NCBI GenBank assembly: GCA_003133125.1
Contig: PKZO01000072.1
Span: 1-41,528, forward strand
From: Acidimicrobiaceae bacterium
Lineage (GTDB): Bacteria > Actinomycetota > Acidimicrobiia > Acidimicrobiales > RAAP-2
Direction: 5' to 3'
DNA: 41,528 nt
Shown here: in pieces, positions 7,559 through 14,740 of the stretch
Layout of the letters: each line of letters starts with the position of its first letter
How positions within the stretch are numbered: the stretch's first letter is position 1
Program-made: the position numbers and the translations under genes
The notes under the pieces: model-generated
Database searches by the model: none
Seen by the model: only the letters and a program-made list of their open reading frames with translations
Told to the model about the DNA's origin: nothing

Positions 7559-7985
7559 GGTTACCCTCTCCTTCGCTCGTGACGGCAAGCAGTCCGTCAA
7601 TGAGGTCCGTGATCCGTCGCTCGACGTCATCGCGAATTGGCCGGACTTCGTCGAGTTGTTTGCCCGCTGGATCAGGGAGTTCCCAATCGACGTAACGCTT
7701 GCCCGGATACACCGGACAGGCGTCGCCGCAGCCCATCGTGACCACAACGTCGGCGCTCAGGGCCATCTCATCCGTCAACTTCTGTGGCCGCTCGTTCGCA
7801 ATGTCGATACCCTTCTCGCGCATCACTTCGACCACCGCCGGGTTGAGTTGTTCTCCCGGCGCCGAACCGGCCGAGTACACCTTGATGCGACCGCGACCTA
7901 TCTCGCGGGCGAACGCCGCGGCCATCTGTGACCTACCCGCGTTGTGCACGCAGAGGAAGAGGATTTCGGGTTGCTCGGTACTCAT
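7548..7985 (-). CDS. arsC: ArsC-type arsenate reductase (single domain)
   Basis: A 145-residue low-molecular-weight phosphatase-like arsenate reductase with P-loop CVHNAGRSQM (CX5R near residue 12), VTMGCGDACP and DWELPDPAGK, the usual set for thiol-linked ArsC enzymes. The ATG overlaps the upstream stop by 4 bp, with AAGGAG inside the end of the upstream gene. It is very similar in motif content to the catalytic half of the following gene, suggesting duplication. Confidence 0.92.
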   Translation of the reverse strand: MSTEQPEILFLCVHNAGRSQMAAAFAREIGRGRIKVYSAGSAPGEQLNPAVVEVMREKGIDIANERPQKLTDEMALSADVVVTMGCGDACPVYPGKRYVDWELPDPAGKQLDEVRPIRDDVERRITDLIDGLLAVTSEGEGNRDR

Positions 7986-8680
7986 GGGGCTCCTTGTTGA
8001 TTAACGGTTGGACCGACGAAGGCCTGTATGCGTTCTCGAATTTCATCGACCGCCGCGTCGAAGGCACTCTTCGTGCCTCGCGCGACTGGATCAGGAATAG
8101 ACCAGTGCGACCACATTCTTTCTGAGCCGACCTCTTCGTGGGCTTGGTCACACACAGTGATCACGATGGGAGGCAGCGTCTCCACATTCTCAAGGCTGCG
8201 AGGTGTCGTGGCACGCAGGTCGAACCCCGCACGCCTCGCCGCCGCGATGGCACCAGGATGAACGTGATGAGCAGGATGCGTTCCAGCCGATTGAGCGGGG
8301 GCACCGGTGCACTCGTTCCACAGTGCCGCCGCGAGTTGACTTCGCGCTGAGTTCATGGAGCAGACGAAGAGCACGCCCGAAGAGGCCAATTTGGTAGGAG
8401 CGTAAATCGGCCCAAGCGCTCCACTAATGAGTCGAATGTAGCGACGCCGGCCATCGCCACTCGAGTCGGAACGGGCAATAAGACCGGCTTGTTCCAGCGT
8501 GTCGAGGTGGTGAGCCAGGAGATTCGACGCAAGACCCGTTAGAGCTTGAAGTTCAACTGGTGCGCGATCCGACACCATCAGTTCGTCAACGATCAAAAGA
8601 CGGACCGGATCGCCGAGTGCCGCGTGAAGCCTCGCTCGGCGAGCAATGGTGGGACCGGGGGGCACACGCCACGATATCAC
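7982..8680 (-). CDS. ArsR-type HTH fused to an ArsC/LMW phosphatase-like domain
   Basis: A 232-residue fusion. Residues about 10-85 form a winged helix of the ArsR type (LHAALGDPVRLLIVDEL, SNLLAHHLDTLEQAGLI). Residues about 100-225 are a phosphatase-like domain with the P-loop CSMNSARS (CX5R), VITVCDQAH and WSIPDPV. The HTH half has no cysteine, so the ELCVCDL-type arsenite site of classical ArsR is absent; any metalloid sensing would have to use the C-terminal domain (inference). It leads an operon of two more ArsC genes. The GTG start at 8680 overlaps the inverted repeat at 8679-8696. Confidence 0.88.
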   Translation of the reverse strand: MISWRVPPGPTIARRARLHAALGDPVRLLIVDELMVSDRAPVELQALTGLASNLLAHHLDTLEQAGLIARSDSSGDGRRRYIRLISGALGPIYAPTKLASSGVLFVCSMNSARSQLAAALWNECTGAPAQSAGTHPAHHVHPGAIAAARRAGFDLRATTPRSLENVETLPPIVITVCDQAHEEVGSERMWSHWSIPDPVARGTKSAFDAAVDEIRERIQAFVGPTVNQQGAP

Positions 8681-8696
8681 TCAATATTTATTGAGT
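8679..8696. promoter_or_regulatory. Probable operator of the ars-like operon
   Basis: A perfect 8-bp inverted repeat, ACTCAATA-TT-TATTGAGT. On the minus strand it lies between a possible -10 (TAGAAT, 8706-8701) and the GTG start at 8680. Size, AT content and position fit an ArsR-family binding site, so the fusion protein probably represses its own operon. Confidence 0.6.
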
Positions 8697-8716
8697 CAAT
8701 ATTCTACGAGAAATAA

Positions 8717-9067
8717 GCCCCTCCCTTCGCTTCGACTTGGCGTAGCGAGGTGCGCCCCAGCCCGTTATCGTCGAGCTGTGGTTACTGGGCAAACAGATTC
8801 CTCGTCGATCGCCTAAGTAGAGATCGCTATGACCAAACTCTGCTGGTGAGTCTTGCTACCGATGGACTACTCGTTATCGCAACTTTCGCTCTCGACGAAC
8901 CGGAGCAGTGCACTGAACTTCCTCTGGCTCGCCATGACGCAGTTCAACTTGAGGCAGCGCTTGGGAAGGGCTTCGTCTTGATCGACGAACGACGCAAGGA
9001 ATATCCCACCCCGACCGGATCCGTACAACTGTTTACTGTGGCGACTTTCCGAAGAGATTCGTGGTGA
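8717..9067 (+). pseudogene. C-terminal remnant of a class I SAM methyltransferase
   Basis: The frame is open from 8717 to the TGA at 9067. From about residue WANRFLVDRLSRDRY it reads like the C-terminal half of a small actinobacterial class I methyltransferase: LLVIATFALDEPEQCTELP, a YDA-like RHDAVQLEAAL, and PTGSVQLFTVATF. The N-terminal half with the glycine-rich SAM-binding motif is missing, and upstream sequence runs straight into the ars regulatory region. A GTG at 8750 could start a 105-residue peptide, but without the SAM motif it is unlikely to be an enzyme. Confidence 0.6.
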
Positions 9068-9285
9068 GCCACTTAGCCATCACGATCTACGGCGTATGTG
9101 CGGTGACCTTCATGATGGTGATGTACGCCCTTGAAGGGCGAGACCGCCGCTTCATTGCGGCATTCGCTGCGGGTTGTCTCCTCTCGAGCGTTTATGGCTT
9201 TCTTGCCGGGGCGTGGCCATTTGGCGTTGTCGAGATGGTCTGGTCTGGAGTTGCCTTCAGGCGTTTTCTCGCCTCGCAGGACTGA
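9064..9285 (+). CDS. Small conserved membrane protein
   Basis: A protein of 73 residues with two hydrophobic segments (ITIYGVCAVTFMMVMYAL and a segment ending YGFLAGAWPFGVVEMVW), then FRRFL. This GAWPFG-VVE-W pattern is familiar from small actinobacterial membrane proteins of unknown function. Two tandem GTG codons (9061, 9064) overlap the end of the methyltransferase remnant. Confidence 0.65.
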   Translation: MSHLAITIYGVCAVTFMMVMYALEGRDRRFIAAFAAGCLLSSVYGFLAGAWPFGVVEMVWSGVAFRRFLASQD

Positions 9286-9462
9286 GCTGCCCTCTTTGAA
9301 TGACTAGACCAAAAGCACGTGGCCAGCCAGAACATTGGTGTGCGCAGTTCTGGATTGTCAATGCCGCTTAAACCATCGTGATGTCGCGCCTCGCCGTGAT
9401 TGTCTATCGTCGCGATTCGAACCGAGTGAGTTGAATTTCTCTATCGAGGAAACTAAAGCGGG

Positions 9463-10740
9463 TCAGATACGCAGAAAGGCACTCTTGGCGAGCTGCTCGA
9501 ACGCGGTCGCATCAAGCGGAGGACTTTCCAAATTGTCATCAAAGCTGGGTTGCGACGAGAAGAGCACGAGCTCAGCACCGTTGCGCACCACAAAACCGTC
9601 GTCGTCCGACAGGTGTGCCACGAACTGCTTGGCGTCTGACTCGGACTCCAGCTCCGCTACGTAGACGTCAATCGCGTTATTACCTTTGATGGCACAACAA
9701 TGGAGGCAGCCCAAGGTGCCAATGGAAGTTGTGGTTCCAGTCGAGAGGAACGAAAACTCCAAAGCGGTCGTTCGAGTTCCTTCGAGTCGATCAAGAGCAT
9801 CCGCGACCTCAACCGCCAATTGCGCAAGGTTGATCGTCGGGGCGTACACCGCATCATCTCTACCTATCATCGGTGGTCTTGACCAGTGGCCCGGCAGGTC
9901 GTGTGGCAAGGGAAGTTCGATAATCCCCAGGCCGTACGTGGTTTCCACTTCTCTCAAATGGCACTGTGAGAGCGAGCCACCGTTCTCCAACGAATTCTGG
10001 AGTTCCTGACAACGCATCCCGCCCTCTGTCGCCGGTCCACCAAAGAGTGCGACGACGTCGGGGTCATTGGCGTACTCACCGAGAATGAGCGCCGCCAGGA
10101 ACCATGTGATCCAAGGGATATCTCTCACCTCAGGTAGAAGCGAAAAAGCCGCCAGTGCCTGATGGTAGTAACTGACGTTTGAGGTACGCCGACCCAGAAG
10201 GACACGTCGTTGTCCGAAAAGGTAAAGCGTATCCTTGGCTTCATTGGTCAGAAGTCCCCGCAAGTCCGCTCGGACCACGTCATCGTAGAGTTCTGCGGAT
10301 TGGACCAAGTCTGCCACCCGATTATCAGCGTCATCAGGACGAAACCGGACGAAGTCGTCACTTACGACCTCTGACGAAGCGAGGGAATCAACGAATGGCT
10401 TGAGGCGCGGATCGACAGTCATCTCTGCCAGAGTAGGCAATAAATAGATTCGCGAGCCAACGACCTTCCGACCCAGAGGGAACGGGGCCACTACTGGTTT
10501 CGTTGATGACCTAAAGATGCGACGTTGGCTGGCCAAAAGCGCGGCTAGATGACCAGAGTTGTTCCAGTTGCCCACTAGATCAATTCTTCGCCCGATGAGT
10601 TTGTGATTGGTTCTAGGACTGTCAATATCGACTACCGGGGAGCGCCGAGGGGTCACAATGGTGAGACCGTACAGTTCAAAATCGTAAGACGGTCGGGCGA
10701 CCGAGCCGTTCGAGTTTGGCGACGGTGTTCGTTCGCACAC
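9463..10740 (-). CDS. Unrecognised 425-residue protein
   Basis: A long uninterrupted frame with a GTG start at 10740 and GAGGG a few bases upstream. It is not exported: no signal or membrane helix is evident apart from a hydrophobic patch ITWFLAALILGEY. Features seen: acidic and Asp-rich loops (RFRPDDADNR), WNNSGHLAALLASQRR near residues 57-75, a CLHCC cluster near residue 340, and a C-terminal part that looks like a separate alpha/beta domain (IDVYVAELESESDAKQF). I can name no family. It stands alone among remnants and repeats, so it may be a transferred or lineage-specific gene. Confidence 0.7.
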   Translation of the reverse strand: MCERTPSPNSNGSVARPSYDFELYGLTIVTPRRSPVVDIDSPRTNHKLIGRRIDLVGNWNNSGHLAALLASQRRIFRSSTKPVVAPFPLGRKVVGSRIYLLPTLAEMTVDPRLKPFVDSLASSEVVSDDFVRFRPDDADNRVADLVQSAELYDDVVRADLRGLLTNEAKDTLYLFGQRRVLLGRRTSNVSYYHQALAAFSLLPEVRDIPWITWFLAALILGEYANDPDVVALFGGPATEGGMRCQELQNSLENGGSLSQCHLREVETTYGLGIIELPLPHDLPGHWSRPPMIGRDDAVYAPTINLAQLAVEVADALDRLEGTRTTALEFSFLSTGTTTSIGTLGCLHCCAIKGNNAIDVYVAELESESDAKQFVAHLSDDDGFVVRNGAELVLFSSQPSFDDNLESPPLDATAFEQLAKSAFLRI

Positions 10741-11065
10741 TTACACCCTCGAACGTGACGGCGACGACAGCGTCGTTTACTTTGAAAATCAACCGTCCGA
10801 ACATCAACAAGCTTGTCGTAAGCCGCTGTTTACGATGCCGTCACACCAGGTCTACGACGCCGTACTCGGTGGGTTACCTCTTCGTTTTTCTCTGCTCGGG
10901 CGCCTGAGCCACGGTGAACGGAGTGCCAATATCGATCGACGGAGGCTCGATTGCCTAGTGGTCGGCAAGATGAATCCGGGCGAGTCCGAGCCATCTGGGC
11001 TGACGATTCGATGCCGTATTAATGGGCACCTGTTGGACGATCTCATTTCGCGACTGCCCGAGTGA
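10688..11065 (+). pseudogene. Start-less reading frame, possible gene remnant
   Basis: The frame opens after a TAA at 10685-10687 and runs to a TGA at 11063-11065. Its composition is protein-like throughout, for example TYTLERDGDDSVVYFENQP, LPLRFSLLGRLSHGER and LDCLVVGKMNPGESE. The first possible ATG is at 10835 (76 residues) without a ribosome site, while good-looking sequence extends well upstream of it and overlaps the start of the minus-strand gene. This suggests an N-terminally truncated gene, but no family is recognised. Confidence 0.35.
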
Positions 11066-11096
11066 AACCGTCTTCGCATTCAAGCGTTCGTTTCCC

Positions 11097-11187
11097 ATAA
11101 ATAGTCTTTGATCAGGTGTCATGTTAAGGACGGTCTCAAAGAACTGACCATTTCAGGGTACGCTTGAAAGTTCGAAACCCCTCATGG
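11097..11187 (+). repeat. Degenerate tRNA-Glu-like repeat, copy 3
   Basis: Keeps the landmark spacing of copies 1 and 2: ATAAA (11097-11101), 9 nt, ATCAGG (11111-11116), 34 nt, TTTCA (11151-11155), 15 nt, TTCGAA (11171-11176), CCC. Bases between the landmarks are more diverged than in copies 1 and 2. Confidence 0.5.
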
Positions 11188-11200
11188 GAAGGTACATTGA

Positions 11201-11233
11201 CGGGCAAGCGCTCGCCAAAATGACGCTTGCCCG
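11201..11233. terminator. Stem-loop, possible terminator
   Basis: CGGGCAAGCG (11201-11210) pairs perfectly with CGCTTGCCCG (11224-11233) around a 13-nt loop. No T-run follows on either strand. Confidence 0.4.
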
Positions 11234-11492
11234 ACAGACGTGGGCGCCATAAGTGGGGCTGCTTTGCGTTTCGCTGGCTTCCTAACTTACTTGTCCCTTG
11301 AACTCATTACGTCTTCTGTTGGTGTAATTGGTCCTTCAATTTAAAGGAAAGCTGCTCTTACCAGGGAAAGCCCCTGCACTCGTTGCATACACAGTTGTTA
11401 CTCCGTCATCTCGCAGCAATCTCACAACTTTGGCCACAAGGCTTGGGGTTATCCGAGGTCATCTTGGAGGAAGTACAACGGAGGTAAACAGT

Positions 11493-11987
11493 ATGAGTAC
11501 ATTCACAACCAAAGTAGCGGGACGCATTGCCGTAGCAGCGGTTCTCAGCTTGGGTATCACCGCAGGTTCCATTGGCATCGCCTCGGCGTCTTCCAATGGC
11601 CATGGAAGATTCGACCACGCAAGCGCTGGATCCTCATGGACCTACGCAAACCGCGTTAACGGTGTCGTGACCGGCTACGTGGCTGGCGCGTCGATTACCA
11701 TCGCACCCCGTGGCGGCACGACCGCCACGACGTACACCTTGACGTCGGCGACCACCATCGCTGGCCTCGCGACTGGGGCATCACTGGTAAACAATGACGT
11801 CAGCTTGACGCTGTCAACCACGACTCCCACGACCGTCGTCTCGATCAAGGTCGAGGCTCCGAGGGTGAAGTGCGATGGCACAAACAGCCATTCCCCGCTT
11901 AGTGCGCACGCTTCCGACGGCCACCAAGCCTTCGGTCACGGTTCGAATCACCATTCCTCGGCCCGCTTTGCGAACTTTCACAGGTAA
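11493..11987 (+). CDS. Exported DUF5666-like protein with His-rich tail
   Basis: A 164-residue protein with a classical signal peptide (basic start, VAAVLSLGITAGSIGIASA, cleavage near residue 34). The middle (VNGVVTGYVAGASITI ... TTYTLTSATTI) resembles the beta-rich DUF5666 domain. The last 35 residues are rich in His and Ser (HQAFGHGSNHHSS), which could bind metal (inference). ATG 11493 was chosen for its strong site GGAGGTAAACAGT. A solid stem-loop terminator follows. Confidence 0.75.
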   Translation: MSTFTTKVAGRIAVAAVLSLGITAGSIGIASASSNGHGRFDHASAGSSWTYANRVNGVVTGYVAGASITIAPRGGTTATTYTLTSATTIAGLATGASLVNNDVSLTLSTTTPTTVVSIKVEAPRVKCDGTNSHSPLSAHASDGHQAFGHGSNHHSSARFANFHR

Positions 11988-12016
11988 GTAAAGGCGTTCC
12001 CGAGAAGTAACAAGGC

Positions 12017-12066
12017 AACTCGAATGCCCAGTGACGTCGCTCGCGATGTCGCTGGGCATTCGAGTT
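12017..12066. terminator. Strong stem-loop terminator
   Basis: AACTCGAATGCCCAG (12017-12031) pairs perfectly with CTGGGCATTCGAGTT (12052-12066), with partial pairing inside the loop and TTTT at the plus-strand 3' side. It lies about 30 nt after the secreted protein gene. Confidence 0.75.
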
Positions 12067-12220
12067 TTACGCAAGGAGCGGCCACTGGTCGCGATTCGTG
12101 GCTACGCATTTGGCCGTTTCGAGGTCCATTTGAGACTTCGCACAACCGATGGAAATCAAACTTTCCGAGTAGTCGACGACGGTAGTGCACGTCTTAGCGC
12201 GAATGGCAACGAGCTTCCCA

Positions 12221-12263
12221 GAGTTTGCTGGGCCCTACCGAATCGGCGGGGCCCAGCAAACTC
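12221..12263. terminator. Stem-loop after the liv operon
   Basis: GAGTTTGCTGGGCCC (12221-12235) pairs perfectly with GGGCCCAGCAAACTC (12249-12263) around a 13-nt loop. It lies 12 nt beyond the stop of livK on the minus strand. There is no clear T-run, but stem length and place fit an operon end. Confidence 0.6.
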
Positions 12264-12275
12264 GTTGGTGAATTC

Positions 12276-13631
12276 CTACTTAAGCCAAGCGGGAATCGGA
12301 TCGATAACGGTAGCCGCTCCGGTAAGTCCCGAGCTCGCACTTTGTGTCGACGTAAACACACCGCCCTGATTTGTGCTGTAAATCGGAGCAGAAGTGCCGT
12401 TGGGCGTAACGATTGAAATTGAAGCACCCTGCAAACCTTGGTGGTTACCCGCGGTGTACTTAAGCGGCGTGATCGACGGGGTGTCCAATTTGGTCGAGAA
12501 CAGTTTCTTTAAGAATCCCGCACGTGTAACATTCTTACCTTCGGCCTTCAGCGTCTCGGCGAAGGCCAGCGCATAGCTGGCTCCGTAGAGTGTGTCGTAC
12601 GAAATCACTGACTTTGACGTGAAGTTCGGAAAGTCGGTTGGATCCGCGAGAAGTACCTTACGCAGCCAGGGAATCCATGGATCCGCGTTGTCATTTACAT
12701 TAGGAAAGTAATTGACCGTAACTGCGTTGGCCTCGAGGGGCGTGTTCACCGTCAGCGGGTTCGATCCCACAGAACTGATGATCCACTGGGGCGAATAGCC
12801 CAATTGGTGCGCAATCGCAAGTATCCCTGCCGTGAATCCCGGCACCGCGAACACCACGACGACGGGAACCATGTTCGCCGCCAGGGCGGAGACGTCGGCC
12901 ACGAGGTCACTCGTTGAGCCAGTAATCGCGTCAGCGGCGTTGTAAGTCAAGTTGTCCGCTGACGGAATCGTGATCCCGCCATCCTGCACGCCGAGCAGGC
13001 CATAAGCGCCCAAGTCGTCGTTTTGACCAATGAAGCCAATGGTGTCAGTTGAATAATGCTGCTTGATATAACGAGCGAAGATCTTGCCCTCAACGACGTA
13101 GCTCGGCTCAAAGCCCGTGACGTCGGGGAACGCTTTGGGTTGGTTCCACGAAATGGAGCCAGAGGCGACGAAGAGTTGCGGCACGGCGTTCTGCTTCAGA
13201 TAGCTCATGACGCTCATTTCGGCCGCTGTGCCCAATGATCCCACCGTGGCAAAGACGTGGTCCTGGGCAACCAATTGCTGATTAACACTCAAGGGCGTCG
13301 TGCTCGCGCCGGCCGTGCAACCGAGACCATAAGCAGCCAGGCCGTAGCAGTCGTCGAGACGAATGTACTTGATCTGGCGCCCGTTGACGCCGCCCTTCTT
13401 GTCAATGTACTTAAATACCGCGTTGGCCGACGCGGAGACGTCGGCATAACTCGCCGCCACGCCCGAAAGCGGGACCGACGCACCTATGGTGATGGTTTTT
13501 GCAGTCACACCTGGTGTTGACGGGGATGCACCGGCGCTGGCGCCCATCATCCCTGTCGACGCCACGGCGAGCGCTAAGGCCGACGCGGACACGAGTGTGA
13601 ACATGCGACGGCTCCCTCTAAATAAATTCAT
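12276..13631 (-). CDS. livK: Branched-chain amino-acid-type ABC transporter substrate-binding protein
   Basis: A 451-residue exported binding protein of the LivJ/LivK/AmiC fold (periplasmic-binding protein type I). Signs: a signal peptide (FTLVSASALALAVASTG), then KTITIGASVPLSG, GGVNGRQIKYIRLDDCYG, LVAQDHVFATVGSLGTA and DTIGFIGQNDDLGAYG. The signal has no lipobox cysteine, unusual for a Gram-positive-type binding protein, so anchoring may be different or absent. GGGGGGAAA precedes the ATG. It is last in livG-F-H-M-K; the true ligand (amino acid, amide or urea) cannot be told. Confidence 0.9.
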   Translation of the reverse strand: MNLFRGSRRMFTLVSASALALAVASTGMMGASAGASPSTPGVTAKTITIGASVPLSGVAASYADVSASANAVFKYIDKKGGVNGRQIKYIRLDDCYGLAAYGLGCTAGASTTPLSVNQQLVAQDHVFATVGSLGTAAEMSVMSYLKQNAVPQLFVASGSISWNQPKAFPDVTGFEPSYVVEGKIFARYIKQHYSTDTIGFIGQNDDLGAYGLLGVQDGGITIPSADNLTYNAADAITGSTSDLVADVSALAANMVPVVVVFAVPGFTAGILAIAHQLGYSPQWIISSVGSNPLTVNTPLEANAVTVNYFPNVNDNADPWIPWLRKVLLADPTDFPNFTSKSVISYDTLYGASYALAFAETLKAEGKNVTRAGFLKKLFSTKLDTPSITPLKYTAGNHQGLQGASISIVTPNGTSAPIYSTNQGGVFTSTQSASSGLTGAATVIDPIPAWLK

Positions 13632-13666
13632 AATTTCCCCCCCAAGAGTTAAAGCCTTGGGACAAG

Positions 13667-14740
13667 TTACTCCCCGGTAGCGAGCGGTGCAACTCTCCGT
13701 CGGTTGGCCACCAGACGACCAAACCTCGGTCCTAGGCCGGCAATTCCTCGCGGGGTGAAGAGCATCGTAAGGATCAAAAGGATGCCAAAGATGATCCCTT
13801 GCATGTTGGCGCCCAAATTTGAGGTCGGATTGATGCCCGTGAGCGAGTTGATGTGGCCCACCAGATTTGAGCTGAAAGCGTAGATAATCCCGCCAATCAC
13901 GGCACCACTGAGCGTTCCGATACCACCCAGGACCATCAGGGTAAGAAGCGTTATTGACAACGTCAGAGGAAAAGTGGATGGCGTGACGGTGGCATTAATG
14001 AGCGCGTACAGCGAACCACCCAGTCCCGCGAAGGCCGCCGCTACGACGAAGGCGAGCGTCCTGGTACGAGGCAGGTTTACCCCGACCAATTCGGCTGCCA
14101 CGTCGTTATCACGAACCAGCCTCATGGCGCGACCGGTGTGGCTATGAAAGAGATTCGCCATGAAAAAGAAGGTCACGCCCGCAACTACGACCGCGAGGTC
14201 CGCGGTCCACTGGGCATTGGCGTCAATCGTCGCGTTCTGTCCGGAGAAAAGATTCAAGAACCAGTGCGGGGTTGTCAGGGTATTGAAGAAAAGGCCGCCC
14301 TCGCCACCGGTGATCGACGTGTAATTCTGCGCCAGCGGTGCTATCGCTGCCGAAAAGGCCAACGTCATGCCGGCTAAGTACGGACCACGCAGGCGGGTCG
14401 AAGGTATTGCGATGATCAATCCGCTGAAGGCACCGACCGCCATTGCCAGGACGAAAGTAAAAATAATCGGCGAAGAGGCGTGATGATGAGCCCAGATGCC
14501 CGTCGCGTAAGCGCCCACAGCCATGAAGCCCGAGTTGCCCAAGGAGATTTGCCCGCTCCAGCCAATCAGCCAACTGAGCCCGAGAACAACGATCGAGATT
14601 GCGGCGCCGCTCGCCAACTGCGAATCCGCGACAGGGGGCAACACGAAGGTGATCGCCAGGGTAAGTAGCGTCAACAACAGTACTCCCACCAGACGAGAAC
14701 TGGTAGCCCCTTGATTGGCGAATAAGGCGAGTCGCTTCAT
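13667..14740 (-). CDS. livM: Branched-chain amino-acid-type ABC transporter permease (LivM)
   Basis: A 357-residue permease with about nine membrane helices. Family segments: LSWLIGWSGQISLGNSGFMA, the cytoplasmic coupling region RGPYLAGMTLAFSAAIAPL, and GGIGTLSGAVIGGIIYAF. The ATG at 14740 shares one base with the stop of livH (TGATG) and has AGGAGA upstream; the longer frame back to 14845 lies inside livH and is rejected. Confidence 0.92.
   Translation of the reverse strand: MKRLALFANQGATSSRLVGVLLLTLLTLAITFVLPPVADSQLASGAAISIVVLGLSWLIGWSGQISLGNSGFMAVGAYATGIWAHHHASSPIIFTFVLAMAVGAFSGLIIAIPSTRLRGPYLAGMTLAFSAAIAPLAQNYTSITGGEGGLFFNTLTTPHWFLNLFSGQNATIDANAQWTADLAVVVAGVTFFFMANLFHSHTGRAMRLVRDNDVAAELVGVNLPRTRTLAFVVAAAFAGLGGSLYALINATVTPSTFPLTLSITLLTLMVLGGIGTLSGAVIGGIIYAFSSNLVGHINSLTGINPTSNLGANMQGIIFGILLILTMLFTPRGIAGLGPRFGRLVANRRRVAPLATGE

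Larger units (their letters stand above)
11066..11492. other. Intergenic region
   Basis: Holds tRNA-like repeat copy 3 (11097-11187), a stem-loop at 11201-11233 and the leader of the secreted protein gene at 11493. An in-frame extension of that gene back to 11328 lacks a ribosome site and is not believed. Confidence 0.6.

Noticed and set aside
12031-12369. 112-residue plus-strand reading frame
   Set aside because: It runs through two perfect terminator-like stem-loops and into the livK gene on the other strand.
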